Source: Octadecabacter sp. B2R22
Lineage (GTDB): Bacteria; Pseudomonadota; Alphaproteobacteria; Rhodobacterales; Rhodobacteraceae
Direction: 5' to 3'
Length of the DNA stretch: 64,000 bases
NCBI RefSeq assembly: GCF_018861045.1
Contig: NZ_JAHKQJ010000007.1
Location: forward strand, 830,306 to 894,305
Positions 26,646-36,754 of this stretch are shown piece after piece. The first letter of the stretch is position 1; each line of letters opens with the position of its first letter. The notes beneath the pieces are model-generated. The model worked only from the letters and a program-made list of their open reading frames with translations, was not told the DNA's origin and made no database searches. Both the position numbers and the translations under genes were made by a program.

Positions 26646-27083
26646 CTAGTGGCCCATGACCATGCCTTCAAGGGCATCTCTTTCCATCGCCAATTCCGCG
26701 AGCCGTGCTTTGACCGCATCGCCAATGGACACCAAACCAACCAGTTTGCCGTCTTCAAGAACAGGCATGTGCCGGAATCGACCTTCGGTCATGCTTTCCA
26801 GAACGGAAAGTGACGTGTCCGATGGGCTGCACGTCACGAGCTTTTTGGTCATCATATCCCCGATCGTCCCCGTCAGGCAGGACGTCCCGGAAGCACCCAA
26901 ATTACGCACAATATCGCGTTCCGACAAAATACCAGCTGCCGTTGCACCACCATCGTCACTCACCACAATCGTACCGATCCTCTTGGATGACATGACTTCG
27001 GCGGCTTCACCAACTGATGAGCCTGACGTCAAAGTCAACACGCCGTCTTGTGCCTTAGACTTGAGGATTTGGGATACGAGCAT
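26646..27083 (-). CDS. Two-CBS-domain protein
   Basis: 145 residues made of two CBS motifs (about 5-60 and 75-130), with the typical VGEAAEVMSSKRIGTIVVSD and TEGRFRHMPVLEDGKLVGLVSIGD segments. Stand-alone CBS pairs sense adenosine nucleotides and modulate other proteins. AAGGA lies 7 bases before the ATG. It is divergent from the next gene across a 237-base region that shows nothing clear beyond promoters. Confidence 0.9.
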   Translation of the reverse strand: MLVSQILKSKAQDGVLTLTSGSSVGEAAEVMSSKRIGTIVVSDDGGATAAGILSERDIVRNLGASGTSCLTGTIGDMMTKKLVTCSPSDTSLSVLESMTEGRFRHMPVLEDGKLVGLVSIGDAVKARLAELAMERDALEGMVMGH

Positions 27084-27320
27084 GGCAGATTCCTTATGTT
27101 TTCGGTATCACTAGCCTACGCTCTTGGCCCCCGTGCCTGTCAAGAAGGCAAAAGGCAAAACAATTGATCATCCGCTAAACAACCGCACGTTTGGCATGCG
27201 AAAAACTGGGTCGCCTGCCTTCATGCAGCAGATTCACAAAAATCTCACCCATGGCGGCGATTAAAGGCTAATGTAGAAAGGCACCCAATCCTGGGCGCAC
27301 GAGGCGGGGTGAGAGACGTT

Positions 27321-27755
27321 ATGCCGATCGATTATCAATTTCTAAGCAATCCTTCACTGGCATTCATTTATTACCAAGGCCACATCACCGCCGACGATCT
27401 GATCTGCGCGGCGACGCGATTTGCAAAAGAACCCACACTGGAACCGGGCTTGCCGCATTTCTTCGACTTCAGCCGAGTCGCCAGTTACGATATTGATTAC
27501 CCCAAATACTTTGCGTTCATGGCGCAACTGGCCGACATTTACCCGCAAGAGGACGGCGAGCAATTGTTCGTTTTTTATGCCCCAGAAGGCCCCCCCGCCG
27601 AAATGGCCGAAATGGCTCGAAAGCCTTGGGAAGGGTCGAAGACAGCGATCATACGCGCCGCGTTCACATTGAATGAAGCCTTGGACATTCTGGGCGGCCC
27701 ACGGGCCGATCTTGTGTCCTTGATAGATCGACTTGCCGAGGACGCCCCTGCGTAG
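27321..27755 (+). CDS. Hypothetical cytosolic protein
   Basis: 144 residues from ATG 27321; a GTG at 27309 is an equally placed alternative. It has no signal peptide or membrane segment. The pattern, a short beta strand pair (LAFIYYQGHITADDLI), FFDFSRVASYDIDYPKYFAF and a C-terminal helical LNEALDILGG, resembles small SpoIIAA/STAS-like proteins, but no catalytic or phosphorylation motif is clear. I do not recognise a defined family. Confidence 0.65.
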   Translation: MPIDYQFLSNPSLAFIYYQGHITADDLICAATRFAKEPTLEPGLPHFFDFSRVASYDIDYPKYFAFMAQLADIYPQEDGEQLFVFYAPEGPPAEMAEMARKPWEGSKTAIIRAAFTLNEALDILGGPRADLVSLIDRLAEDAPA

Positions 27756-27865
27756 TCAGATTGAATGTGGAGCACATAACATTCAGGTGAGACCCAAACG
27801 CAAGTCCTTGCGTTACTCCAAGGGACAGCTCAACGTGACGGCAATTATTTTGAGAAGGACATAAT

Positions 27866-28204
27866 ATGACGAAAACACGCCGCGAATTTATGCACATGGG
27901 GGCCGCGACACTGGCCGCCTTGCCCGTTTTGGCCACGACAGCACAGGCCCAAACCACACACACAGTTACGATAAAGAATATGCAATTCTCCCCCCCAAAC
28001 TTGACGGTTTCTGTTGGCGACACCATCACTTGGGTCAACGAAGACCGCGTTCGTCACAGCGCATGGGAAAGCAACGGCAATAACTTTGATACTGGTCTCA
28101 TTGGATCGGGTGAAAGCGCCAGCCTGACATTTGGCTCCGCCGGAACGTTCGACTATCGCTGTCGCCCTCATGGCAACATGCGCGGATCAATTACCGTTAG
28201 TTAA
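27866..28204 (+). CDS. Cupredoxin (plastocyanin/amicyanin-like), Tat-exported
   Basis: 112 residues with AAGGAC before the ATG. The N-terminus has a twin-arginine motif (TRREFM) and hydrophobic stretch ending in AQAQ, pointing to Tat export. The copper ligands of type I cupredoxins are present: His in RVRHSAW near residue 63 and Cys/His/Met in YRCRPHGNM near residues 95-102. It should carry electrons in the periplasm; the partner is unknown. An L,D-transpeptidase gene follows 79 bases later. Confidence 0.88.
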   Translation: MTKTRREFMHMGAATLAALPVLATTAQAQTTHTVTIKNMQFSPPNLTVSVGDTITWVNEDRVRHSAWESNGNNFDTGLIGSGESASLTFGSAGTFDYRCRPHGNMRGSITVS

Positions 28205-28283
28205 ACGTCCGACAGCCTCAAGCGATTGTGACACCGCACGGATTGATCCGACCCTCTTCATGTGACACCAGAGGGACAAACAA

Positions 28284-28856
28284 ATGGAGCAAAGCATGCA
28301 GACGAAACGTAGCTTTTTAATTGGTGGGGCAGCCGCATTGGCGACTCCGTCCCTTTTGACGGCCCCCTCCGTCTTGGCGGCCCAAGATGCACCAGAGCGC
28401 AATTCGTCCTCGTTCGTCACGCAAGAATGGCAGGACCATTTTAGCGCGCTCGGGAATGGCGCAATTCTTGCGGATATAGCCAGCCGTGCTTTGCACTACT
28501 GGGCAGCGGATGGCACATATCGTTTGTACCCGTCCTCCGTACCAATTTCCGAAGAGCTCACACGACGCGGCTATTCGCAGATTGTACGTAAGCGCGTTGG
28601 CCCAAGCTGGACCCCAACAGCATCCATGCGCGAACGCGATCCTGATCTACCCCAAAGCATTGAAGGTGGTGTGCCAGGCAATCCGCTTGGAACGCACGCA
28701 ATGTACCTCGATTGGCCCGCCTATCTGATCCACGGGACCCATGACACCCGCAAGATTGGCCGCCAAAGCTCATCGGGTTGTATCGGGCTCTATAACGAAC
28801 ACATCGCAGAGCTGTTTTCAGTCGTTGAAGTGGGCACGCAAGTCCGACTTCTGTAA
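28284..28856 (+). CDS. L,D-transpeptidase (YkuD domain)
   Basis: 190 residues. The YkuD signature is complete: YLIHGTHDTRKIG followed by SSSGCIGLYNE near residue 165, where Cys is the nucleophile. The signal peptide (QTKRSFLIGGAAALA to VLAA) has a Tat-like Lys-Arg. Enzymes of this family make 3-3 peptidoglycan crosslinks or anchor lipoproteins. A second ATG at 28296 is a possible start. No peptidoglycan-binding domain is fused. Confidence 0.9.
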   Translation: MEQSMQTKRSFLIGGAAALATPSLLTAPSVLAAQDAPERNSSSFVTQEWQDHFSALGNGAILADIASRALHYWAADGTYRLYPSSVPISEELTRRGYSQIVRKRVGPSWTPTASMRERDPDLPQSIEGGVPGNPLGTHAMYLDWPAYLIHGTHDTRKIGRQSSSGCIGLYNEHIAELFSVVEVGTQVRLL

Positions 28857-28873
28857 CTGCCCCTCTACAGCAA

Positions 28874-28907
28874 AACGCCGCGCCCGAATGGACGCGGCGT
28901 TTCTGTT
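28874..28907. terminator. Bidirectional terminator between the YkuD and DsrE genes
   Basis: Nine-pair stem AACGCCGCG (28874-28882) with CGCGGCGTT (28893-28901), 10-base loop, then TTCTGTTT on the plus strand; a short T-run also exists on the minus strand. Confidence 0.75.
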
Positions 28908-28919
28908 TAGACGTCTTTC

Positions 28920-29381
28920 TTACCAAGACAGGGTCTGCACCTCAGGGTCAAACAACCACGCTTCGATGGTCGGCCAGCTGCCCATTTCAACGCCATCGAT
29001 ATAGTCATCCAGCGTTAGCCCTGCCGCTGCAGAACACGCCTGACACATCAACACGGTCCCACCGTCCTCGATGAATGCGGCCAACATATCCTGAATTGAC
29101 GTGCCGCTTTCGGCCATCAGACCATGAATGTGGCTGGGGCGGCGTTCGTCTGCCAAATAAACCGCACGCACGTTCATCCAGATGGCAACGCGGTATCCGT
29201 TTTCCAACGCTTTCTGATGCCCAAAGCTGATTGCCTTGGCAGCGGCCCAGGTATCATCGGTGGTCAAGTTGATAAACAGGCCCGGCCCCTCGCCTACATT
29301 CGGACCCTCTTGTGCCATCGCAGAACTGGTTGCGAATGCGATGCCAAGAACCATCGCAAACACGGCTATAATTCGTTTCAT
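28920..29381 (-). CDS. Periplasmic DsrE-family protein
   Basis: 153 residues from ATG 29381, with GAGGAGG upstream; a frame to 29528 is longer but has no site. The signal peptide ends at AMAQ. The domain (LFINLTTDDTWAAAKAISFGHQKALENGY... then VLMCQACSAAAGL) has the DsrE/DsrF-like fold of sulfurtransfer proteins and one CxxC, which may be the reactive site. Export to the periplasm is unusual for DsrE itself. Substrate unknown. Confidence 0.75.
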   Translation of the reverse strand: MKRIIAVFAMVLGIAFATSSAMAQEGPNVGEGPGLFINLTTDDTWAAAKAISFGHQKALENGYRVAIWMNVRAVYLADERRPSHIHGLMAESGTSIQDMLAAFIEDGGTVLMCQACSAAAGLTLDDYIDGVEMGSWPTIEAWLFDPEVQTLSW

Positions 29382-29543
29382 GCAAGCCTCCTCTTTTTGG
29401 TTGCCCGCACAACCTTCCAGCGCTGGAAGGTGCGTGCCATGATATATGTCAAATCTTGAATATATTACACGTTGTCGCGGCCCCAGCTTTGGAATTGCGT
29501 TTTCTTGGATGGGTCTGCACTCTGTCACTTAAGGGGGGGCACA

Positions 29544-30662
29544 ATGACGGAACCAGATTTCACCATAGGGGTCGAAGAAGAATATCTTCTGGTCGACATT
29601 AAAACACACGCGCTGGCCACGGTACCTGACGCGATGATGGACGAATGCCAATCCCTATTGGGCAGCCAGGTCAGCCCCGAGTTCCTGCAATGCCAAATCG
29701 AAGTCGGTACCGGCGTGTGCAAGACCGCTGCAGACGCGTTCGAGGATCTCGCGCATCTGCGGCGTACCATTCGCGATTGCGCCGCCAAATATGGATTGAC
29801 CCCAATCGCGGCGTCCTGCCATCCGTCAGCGGATTGGAAAGAACAGCACCACACCGACAAAGACCGCTACAATCAGCTTCGTGATGATCTGGGCGGCGTG
29901 GGCCGACGGATGTTGATCTGCGGCATGCATGTGCATGTGGGTTTGGATGATGATGCCCTGCGCGCTGATCTCATGGGGCAACTGACCTACTTCTTGCCGC
30001 ACCTTCTTGCGTTGTCGGTGTCCTCGCCGTTCTGGCAAGGGGATGATACGGGCCTCGCGTCCTATCGGTTGTCTATTTTTGACAACTTGCCCCGCACTGG
30101 CCTCCCGCCGACCCTCGACAGTTGGGACGAATACCAACGCTCTGTTCAGGCTTTGGTGGATGTCGGCGTGATTGAGGACAGCTCGAAAATCTGGTGGGAC
30201 TTACGCCCCTCCGCCAGCTTTCCGACATTGGAAACCCGTATTTGCGACGTTTCCCCCCGCCTCGGCCATGCCGTCGGAATTGCTGCGCTGGTGCAATGTC
30301 TGTGCCGGATGCTTTGGCGATTGCGGGTGAAAAACCAACGCTGGCGGCGCTATGACACGTTTCTGGTGCGTGAAAATCGCTGGCGCGCGCAGCGCTACGG
30401 AACCACCAAAGGATTGATCGACTTTGGCCGTGGCGAAATTGTGCCTTACCCAGAATTGTTCAACGAACTTATGGGCTTGGTCGAACAGGACGCCGACGCG
30501 TTACACTGCATCACTGAATTGGAAGGGTTGCGGCCCATCCTGTCTGACGGCACAAGTAGCGAACGCCAACGCGCGGTGTTTCACGCCACCAAAGGCGACA
30601 AAGCGACGAAAACAAACGCCGTCGTTGATCATCTTATCACCGAATTTAGCATGGATATTTGA
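29544..30662 (+). CDS. Carboxylate-amine ligase, YbdK/GCS2 family
   Basis: 372 residues. The N-terminus begins [10 protein letters not shown], the hallmark of the YbdK or glutamate-cysteine ligase type 2 group, followed by CGMHVHVG and [22 protein letters not shown]. These enzymes ligate glutamate to an amine in an ATP-dependent step; YbdK itself makes gamma-glutamylcysteine weakly. ATG 29544 follows a G-rich ribosome binding site; a frame to 29472 is longer. The next gene begins 3 bases after its stop, so the three downstream genes form one operon. Confidence 0.85.
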   Translation: MTEPDFTIGVEEEYLLVDIKTHALATVPDAMMDECQSLLGSQVSPEFLQCQIEVGTGVCKTAADAFEDLAHLRRTIRDCAAKYGLTPIAASCHPSADWKEQHHTDKDRYNQLRDDLGGVGRRMLICGMHVHVGLDDDALRADLMGQLTYFLPHLLALSVSSPFWQGDDTGLASYRLSIFDNLPRTGLPPTLDSWDEYQRSVQALVDVGVIEDSSKIWWDLRPSASFPTLETRICDVSPRLGHAVGIAALVQCLCRMLWRLRVKNQRWRRYDTFLVRENRWRAQRYGTTKGLIDFGRGEIVPYPELFNELMGLVEQDADALHCITELEGLRPILSDGTSSERQRAVFHATKGDKATKTNAVVDHLITEFSMDI

Positions 30663-30665
30663 ATC

Positions 30666-31709
30666 TTGGACGACATCCACATCCGCACAGAAGGCCGCGC
30701 AGGCCGTATCACCATGACCCGTCCCGATGCGTTGAACGCACTCACTTGGGACATGAGCCTTGCGATTGAAGCTGCGCTCGACACTTGGGCTGGCGACGAT
30801 GCCATCAAACTTGTTGTGATTGATGCCCAAGGCGACAAAGCCTTTTGCGCTGGGGGGGACATCCAAGATTTATATGACAACGGAGCCCGCAAGAATTACA
30901 GCTACGGTGAACGGTTTTGGCGCGACGAGTACCGGATGAACGCCAAGCTGTTCAATTTCCCCAAACCCGTCGTCACCTTCATGCAGGGCTTTACCATGGG
31001 CGGTGGCGTCGGTGTCGGCTGTCATGGTTCTCACCGTATCGTTTGTGAAAACAGTCAGATCGCGATGCCAGAAGTGTCCATCGGTCTGGTCCCCGATGTC
31101 GGCGGATCCCTGATCCTTGCCCGCGCACCGGGGCGTCTGGGGGAATACATCGGGCTGACCGCAGACAGGTTGGACGCAGGGGACGCAATCTACGCTGGGT
31201 TTGCAGACTACTTTGTCCCACGCGAGTATTGGGACTCTTTGATCCTGAACCTTTGCAAAACAGGCGATTGGACGGCTGTTGATGCTATCGCCAAACCCCA
31301 CCCCGACAGTCGCCTTAAGGGATGGCAAGCAGACATCGACGCTGTCTTTGGCGGCGAAACCATGGGCGACATTTGGCGCGCTATGCCAGACGCGCCCCCC
31401 GAAACAATCGCCCATGGGAAGAAATTAATGCAGCGGCATTCACCTCTTTCGCTCTGTGCGACAGTGGCCCTGATCCATAAAGTGCGCTTGGCCGACACGA
31501 TCGAAGCGGCGCTGGATCATGAATTCCGGTTCACATCACGCGGTATGGAACACAGCGACTTCCTTGAGGGCATTCGCGCCGCGATTATTGACAAAGACCG
31601 CCAACCGAAATGGCGTCACGATGACTGGTCAGACGTCACCGGCGCGGACGTTCTAGCCATGAGCTACCCCACAAAACCACCACTGGATCTAACAGGAGCC
31701 CAAGAATGA
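30666..31709 (+). CDS. 3-hydroxyisobutyryl-CoA hydrolase
   Basis: 347 residues from a TTG start immediately after the YbdK stop. Crotonase fold with the HIBCH-type motifs FCAGGDIQDLYDNG near residue 62, GFTMGGGVGVGCHGSHRI near 110, and MPEVSIGLVPDVGGSLILAR near 135, where Glu and Asp are the expected catalytic residues. It hydrolyses 3-hydroxyisobutyryl-CoA in valine degradation. Its stop overlaps the start of the dehydrogenase that uses the product. Confidence 0.9.
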   Translation: MDDIHIRTEGRAGRITMTRPDALNALTWDMSLAIEAALDTWAGDDAIKLVVIDAQGDKAFCAGGDIQDLYDNGARKNYSYGERFWRDEYRMNAKLFNFPKPVVTFMQGFTMGGGVGVGCHGSHRIVCENSQIAMPEVSIGLVPDVGGSLILARAPGRLGEYIGLTADRLDAGDAIYAGFADYFVPREYWDSLILNLCKTGDWTAVDAIAKPHPDSRLKGWQADIDAVFGGETMGDIWRAMPDAPPETIAHGKKLMQRHSPLSLCATVALIHKVRLADTIEAALDHEFRFTSRGMEHSDFLEGIRAAIIDKDRQPKWRHDDWSDVTGADVLAMSYPTKPPLDLTGAQE

Positions 31710-32566
31710 AAATCACCTTTATCGGTCTCGGAAACATGGGTGCCCCAATGGCACGATGTTTGATCACCGCCGGCCATACCGTCACGGGCTTTGATACCAT
31801 GGCTGCACCCGATGACATCACCTGTGCGCCAACTGTTGCAGCCGCTGTAGATGGGGCGGACGTGGTGATCACCATGCTGCCAAACGGTGACATTTTGCGT
31901 TCTGTCGCCGAAGACATTCACCCCGCCATGACCAAGGGCGCACTCCATCTGGACTGCTCTACCGTTGATGTCCAATCAGCCCGAGATGTGGCTGCATCCG
32001 CTGAAAAAACAGGGCTTTTGTCCGTCGATGCGCCTGTTTCTGGCGGCATTGGTGGTGCCACAAACGGCACGCTGACATTTATGGCGGGCGGCAGCGATGC
32101 TGCCTTTGCAATTGCCGATCCGTTGTTCGATATCATGGGTCAAAAGGCAGTGCATTGCGGCGAGGCAGGCGCAGGTCAGGCTGCCAAAATTTGCAACAAC
32201 ATGATACTCGGCGCAACAATGATCGCCACCTGCGAAGCCTTTGCTTTGGCCGACAAGCTGGGCCTTGATCGCCAAAAGATGTTTGACGTCGTGAGCACAT
32301 CATCAGGCTACAGCTGGTCCATGAACGCCTATTGCCCCGCGCCAGGCGTGGGACCAGAGACGCCAGCTGACAATTCATACATCCCTGGTTTTGCAGCATC
32401 ACTCATGCTCAAAGATCTGCGTCTCGCCCAGCAAGCCGCAGGTGCCGTAAACGCATCCACCCCGATGGGTGAACGCGCCACAGAAGTCTATGCCGACTTC
32501 GTCGAGCTTCAGGGCATGGGCGGCATGGATTTCTCGGCCATGCTGCCATTCCTCGCAGGCGACTGA
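31706..32566 (+). CDS. mmsB: 3-hydroxyisobutyrate dehydrogenase
   Basis: 286 residues. The N-terminal Rossmann motif FIGLGNMGAPMARCL and the conserved DAPVSGGIGGATNGTLTFMAGG and GQAAKICNNM segments (Lys is catalytic) identify the family. It oxidises 3-hydroxyisobutyrate to methylmalonate semialdehyde, the step after the hydrolase encoded just upstream. Start overlaps the previous stop (ATGA). It meets uvrA tail to tail with no gap. Confidence 0.93.
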   Translation: MKITFIGLGNMGAPMARCLITAGHTVTGFDTMAAPDDITCAPTVAAAVDGADVVITMLPNGDILRSVAEDIHPAMTKGALHLDCSTVDVQSARDVAASAEKTGLLSVDAPVSGGIGGATNGTLTFMAGGSDAAFAIADPLFDIMGQKAVHCGEAGAGQAAKICNNMILGATMIATCEAFALADKLGLDRQKMFDVVSTSSGYSWSMNAYCPAPGVGPETPADNSYIPGFAASLMLKDLRLAQQAAGAVNASTPMGERATEVYADFVELQGMGGMDFSAMLPFLAGD

Positions 32567-35422
32567 CTACTCAGCTGCCACGCGGGCCGCGAGCATCTCT
32601 TTGAGGTAGCGGCCCGTGTGTGACCCCTCAACCTCAGCCACCTGTTCAGGTGTGCCGACGGCCACCACGGTCCCGCCCTTGTCGCCGCCCTCAGGGCCGA
32701 TATCGATCACATGGTCGGCGGTTTTCACGACGTCAAGATTGTGCTCAATCACCACGACCGTGTTGCCGCCCTCGACCAACTCATGCAGCACCTCTAGCAA
32801 TTTTCGAACATCTTCGAAGTGCAAACCGGTGGTTGGTTCGTCCAAAATATACAATGTGCGACCTGTGGACCGTTTGGCCAGTTCTTTGGACAGCTTCACA
32901 CGCTGCGCCTCACCGCCCGACAACGTCGTCGCTTGCTGGCCCACTTTGATGTATCCCAGACCGACCCGCATCAGCGCATCCATCTTGTCACGAATACTTG
33001 GCACGGCCTTAAAGAAGCCCTGCGCTTCCTCGACGGTCATATCTAAAACATCGGCAATACTTTTGCCTTTGAACATGATCTCGAGGGTTTCCCGATTGTA
33101 GCGTTTGCCCTTACAGGTTTCGCATTCAACATAGACGTCCGGCAAAAAGTGCATCTCGATCTTGATGACACCGTCGCCCTGACAGGCCTCACAGCGCCCA
33201 CCCTTTACGTTGAAGCTAAACCGCCCTGGTTTATATCCGCGCGCTTTGGCTTCTGGCAAACCTGCGAACCAGTCACGGATCGGCGTAAAGGCCCCCGTAT
33301 AGGTGGCGGGGTTCGAACGAGGTGTCCGTCCAATAGGACGTTGGTCAATGTCGATAACCTTGTCGAGGTGCTCTAACCCTTTGATGGTTTCACACGGCGC
33401 AGGCGTTTGGCGCGCGCCGTTCAGCGCCATGGAGGCCGTCTTGAACAGGGTTTCAATCGTCAGCGTGGATTTACCACCACCAGACACGCCCGTTACACAG
33501 ACGAACTTGCCCAAAGGAAAATCAACTGTGATGGCTTGCAGATTGTTCCCGCTCGCCTTTTTCACAGTAACCTTCTTTTTGTTACCCTTGCGGCGCACCT
33601 TAGGCACCGCAATCTCACGACGTCCCGCAAGGTAGTCCCCCGTGATACTGTTCGGGTTGGCAATAATTTCAGCTGGCGTGCCTTTGGCCACCACCTGCCC
33701 GCCGTGGACCCCTGCCCCTGGACCAATATCAAAGACGTAGTCCGCCTCACGCACGGCTTCTTCGTCGTGTTCGACCACAATCACCGTATTGCCCTGATCG
33801 CGCAGGTTCTTCAGCGTCGTCAAAAGGCGGTCATTGTCGCGCTGGTGCAACCCAATGCTGGGTTCATCCAAGACATAAAGCACACCCTGCAACCCCGACC
33901 CAATCTGACTGGCCAGCCTGATGCGCTGGCTTTCACCACCAGACAACGTGCCGGAATTACGGCTTAACGTCAGGTACTCAAGGCCGACATTATTCAAGAA
34001 CCCAAGCCGTTCGCGAATTTCCTTGAGGATCGCCACCGCGATTTCGTTCTTCTGTTTGCCAAGGTGATCGGGAACGGATTTGCACCATTCATATGCCTCG
34101 TTGATGGACATCTGAACCACTTGGCCAACGTGAAGCCCTGCAATCTTAACCGCCAGTGCTTCCTCGCGAAGGCGATACCCACCACAGGTTCCGCAGTGCC
34201 TATTGTTCTGATAACGTTCAAACTCTTCGCGAACCCAGTTTGAATCTGTTTCACGATACCGGCGTTCCATATTCGGGATCACGCCCTCAAACGCGCGTGA
34301 CACTTCATAGACGCGCCCGCCTTCATCATATCGAAACTTGATCTCTTCGTCGCCAGATCCATAAAGGAAAACCTGCTGTACAAACGCCGGAAGGTCCTTC
34401 CAACGAGTGTTCTTGTCGAACTCGTAATGCTTTGCGATGGCTTCGATTGTTTGCAGGAAATACGGCGATTTCCCTTTGCGCCACGGGGCCAAAGCACCAT
34501 CATAGATCTTCAGCGTCTTATCCGGAACGACCAATCCTTCGTCGAAAAACAGCTCAACCCCCAGGCCATCACAAGACGGGCAAGCCCCAAACGGCGCGTT
34601 GAACGAGAACAAGCGTGGTTCGATTTCGGGAATGGTAAAGCCGGACACAGGACAGCTAAAGTTTTCAGAGAACGTCACCCGCTCTGGATCGCCTTCCTTT
34701 GGCGCGGTCTCAAGAACGGTAATCCCGTCCGCGAGGTCCAGCGCCGTTCGGAAACTGTCAGCCAGACGGGTTTCCAAACCTTCGCGCACCACGATACGAT
34801 CAACGACAACATCGATGTCATGGCGGAACTTTTTGTCGAGCGTCGGCGGCTCGTCGAGCTCATAGAATTCACCGTCCACTTTAACACGTTGAAAACCCTG
34901 CTTACGGAGTTCCAAAAATTCTTTGCGGTATTCGCCTTTGCGATCCCGCACGATGGGCGCCAGAAGATACCCACGCGTCCCCTCTTCCATGTCCATGACA
35001 CGATCGACCATGTCTTGCACTTGCTGGGCTTCAATCGGCAGGCCCGTGGTTGGGGAAAACGGCGTTCCGACGCGTGCAAACAGCAGGCGCATGTAGTCGT
35101 ATATTTCGGTCACGGTGCCGACGGTTGAACGCGGGTTTTTGCTGGTGGTTTTCTGCTCAATCGAAATCGCAGGGCTCAATCCGCTGATGTGATCCACATC
35201 AGGTTTCCCCATCATATCAAGGAACTGGCGCGCATAAGCACTCAGGGATTCAACATAACGACGCTGCCCTTCAGCATAGATCGTATCAAAGGCCAATGAC
35301 GACTTACCCGACCCGGAAAGCCCCGTAATCACCACAAGCTGATCGCGTGGAATATCCACGTCAATGTTCTTGAGATTATGTTCGCGCGCACCGCGCACTT
35401 CGATATTCTTAAGCTCAGCCAT
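32567..35422 (-). CDS. uvrA: Excinuclease ABC subunit A
   Basis: 951 residues. Two ABC ATPase halves are present: Walker A sites [12 protein letters not shown] near residue 32 and [10 protein letters not shown] near 645, signatures [11 protein letters not shown] and [11 protein letters not shown], and zinc ligands CEACQGDG with CETCKG. UvrA recognises bulky DNA damage and loads UvrB in nucleotide excision repair. A LexA-type SOS box lies upstream. Confidence 0.97.
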   Translation of the reverse strand: MAELKNIEVRGAREHNLKNIDVDIPRDQLVVITGLSGSGKSSLAFDTIYAEGQRRYVESLSAYARQFLDMMGKPDVDHISGLSPAISIEQKTTSKNPRSTVGTVTEIYDYMRLLFARVGTPFSPTTGLPIEAQQVQDMVDRVMDMEEGTRGYLLAPIVRDRKGEYRKEFLELRKQGFQRVKVDGEFYELDEPPTLDKKFRHDIDVVVDRIVVREGLETRLADSFRTALDLADGITVLETAPKEGDPERVTFSENFSCPVSGFTIPEIEPRLFSFNAPFGACPSCDGLGVELFFDEGLVVPDKTLKIYDGALAPWRKGKSPYFLQTIEAIAKHYEFDKNTRWKDLPAFVQQVFLYGSGDEEIKFRYDEGGRVYEVSRAFEGVIPNMERRYRETDSNWVREEFERYQNNRHCGTCGGYRLREEALAVKIAGLHVGQVVQMSINEAYEWCKSVPDHLGKQKNEIAVAILKEIRERLGFLNNVGLEYLTLSRNSGTLSGGESQRIRLASQIGSGLQGVLYVLDEPSIGLHQRDNDRLLTTLKNLRDQGNTVIVVEHDEEAVREADYVFDIGPGAGVHGGQVVAKGTPAEIIANPNSITGDYLAGRREIAVPKVRRKGNKKKVTVKKASGNNLQAITVDFPLGKFVCVTGVSGGGKSTLTIETLFKTASMALNGARQTPAPCETIKGLEHLDKVIDIDQRPIGRTPRSNPATYTGAFTPIRDWFAGLPEAKARGYKPGRFSFNVKGGRCEACQGDGVIKIEMHFLPDVYVECETCKGKRYNRETLEIMFKGKSIADVLDMTVEEAQGFFKAVPSIRDKMDALMRVGLGYIKVGQQATTLSGGEAQRVKLSKELAKRSTGRTLYILDEPTTGLHFEDVRKLLEVLHELVEGGNTVVVIEHNLDVVKTADHVIDIGPEGGDKGGTVVAVGTPEQVAEVEGSHTGRYLKEMLAARVAAE

Positions 35423-35487
35423 ACTGGCCCCCCGATATTACTTGCCACCACATAAGTGGCATTGGTTCAATGACCAACCCCGATATA

Positions 35488-35502
35488 GAACAATAGTGGA
35501 AC
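35488..35502 (-). promoter_or_regulatory. LexA (SOS) box of uvrA
   Basis: GAAC-N7-GAAC on the plus strand, which reads GTTC-N7-GTTC toward uvrA, the exact form of the alphaproteobacterial SOS box. It lies 66 bases upstream of the uvrA ATG. Damage induction by LexA release is expected from established regulation in this bacterial class. Confidence 0.8.
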
Positions 35503-35513
35503 ATAAGAAAGAA

Positions 35514-36662
35514 TTAACCGTTCTCTGCTGACATTCTGGCACGCATGTATGCCAAACCAGCAAACGCCACACCCGCTAGGCAGATTGCGATGCTTACACC
35601 GACAAGGCCCCACAGGCTTCCGGCGACCAGTGCAAACACCGGAGTGCCCGTAAATGTTCCGATATTACCGATCTGGGCCACGGCGCCGTTTGCACGAGCC
35701 TGATCCTCAGGACGGGTGTTAAATTCAGGAACCGCTGCAAAATTCGCCCCAGCCGTTACGCCTGTGGTAAAGAATGCCAGCAACGCGACGGCTACCGAAC
35801 CGGTTACCCCCAACACCGCAAACAAAACCGCAGCCACTCCAAAGCCGCCAATCGACAGGCGTGACGCAGGCACGACACGCGCGATGAACCCGCTGGCGAA
35901 GGTGCCCGATAGATTGGCCAAGGGCAGCACGGCCGTCAGCCAAATTGCATCCAGAGTGGCGGGCAAAAAAGCCACCAACGCGATAAACAAAGACGTATAG
36001 ATACCATGCCCCAAGCCGGGCGCGAAATAACGAGGGTTCGAAAAGATTGCGCGATGGACTTCGACGACATTGGGCATCTTTGCCCTGCCCGACATCACCC
36101 GCGGCAAGGCAACCCACAACAGCGGAAACAACGCCGCCAGCAAAACGCCATGCCCCATATAAACCGCCGTCGGTCCGCCCCACGCCAAGACCGAAGGCAC
36201 AGCCAACGCCATTAGCGCGTAGCCTACACCAAAGAACGTGCCCCAAAGTCCCATAACGACGCTTCTATCGTCAGGCCGCGCCAGCGCCGCCATCATCGTT
36301 GGCAACGCTACGACCAACAACAAATGCCCAAACCCTTCTGCGACACGCGTCGCCATAAACAGCCAGAATGGCATGCTAAGCCCTTGTGAAAGCGACACTA
36401 TCGCAGAAAATACCACGGCCCCAAGAACAGCCCGACGTGCCCCAATTTTCGCGACGAAATAGCCTGCCATCGCGCCGCCCAAGATGCCGACAACCGACAC
36501 ACCCGACACAGCCAAGGCCACAGACCCGTTTGGGTAAATCGCCTGAAGCTCATCAAAGGTGAGTGAAATTTTTGCAAATTGAGAGGCCGCCAACAGACCC
36601 GTCGCCCAAAGCAAGACGATCATTGGCCAGTGTGTGCGGCTATCTGTGTGTTGAACGTTCAT
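35514..36662 (-). CDS. MFS transporter
   Basis: 382 residues with 12 likely membrane helices and a GARRA loop between helices 2 and 3, the usual MFS position. The N-terminus starts at ATG 36662 (MNVQHTDSRTHW) after a short polar region; a TTG six bases earlier is possible. Substrate cannot be told. It lies between uvrA and lpd, both on the same strand, with no shared operon signal. Confidence 0.82.
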   Translation of the reverse strand: MNVQHTDSRTHWPMIVLLWATGLLAASQFAKISLTFDELQAIYPNGSVALAVSGVSVVGILGGAMAGYFVAKIGARRAVLGAVVFSAIVSLSQGLSMPFWLFMATRVAEGFGHLLLVVALPTMMAALARPDDRSVVMGLWGTFFGVGYALMALAVPSVLAWGGPTAVYMGHGVLLAALFPLLWVALPRVMSGRAKMPNVVEVHRAIFSNPRYFAPGLGHGIYTSLFIALVAFLPATLDAIWLTAVLPLANLSGTFASGFIARVVPASRLSIGGFGVAAVLFAVLGVTGSVAVALLAFFTTGVTAGANFAAVPEFNTRPEDQARANGAVAQIGNIGTFTGTPVFALVAGSLWGLVGVSIAICLAGVAFAGLAYMRARMSAENG

Positions 36663-36700
36663 ACGCAATGGCTACGCCCGCGCGACGGTCGGGGCAACGC

Positions 36701-36727
36701 AAAAGGGCGCCTGATTGGGACGCCCTC
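36701..36727 (-). terminator. Terminator of lpd
   Basis: AGGGCG (36704-36709) pairs with CGCCCT (36721-36726). On the minus strand the stem is followed by TTTTGC, just beyond the lpd stop at 36755. Confidence 0.55.
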
Positions 36728-36754
36728 GCACATTTCAAAATCAAACCGCCGGTC

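Noticed and set aside
27797-27814. Perfect 7-bp hairpin AACGCAA/TTGCGTT before the cupredoxin gene
   Set aside because: No T-run follows and the spacing fits no riboswitch or operator that I know; possibly chance or a minor leader structure.
33310-33318. GGTTCGAAC, resembling a tRNA T-loop
   Set aside because: It lies inside uvrA, with no matching acceptor or anticodon stems around it.
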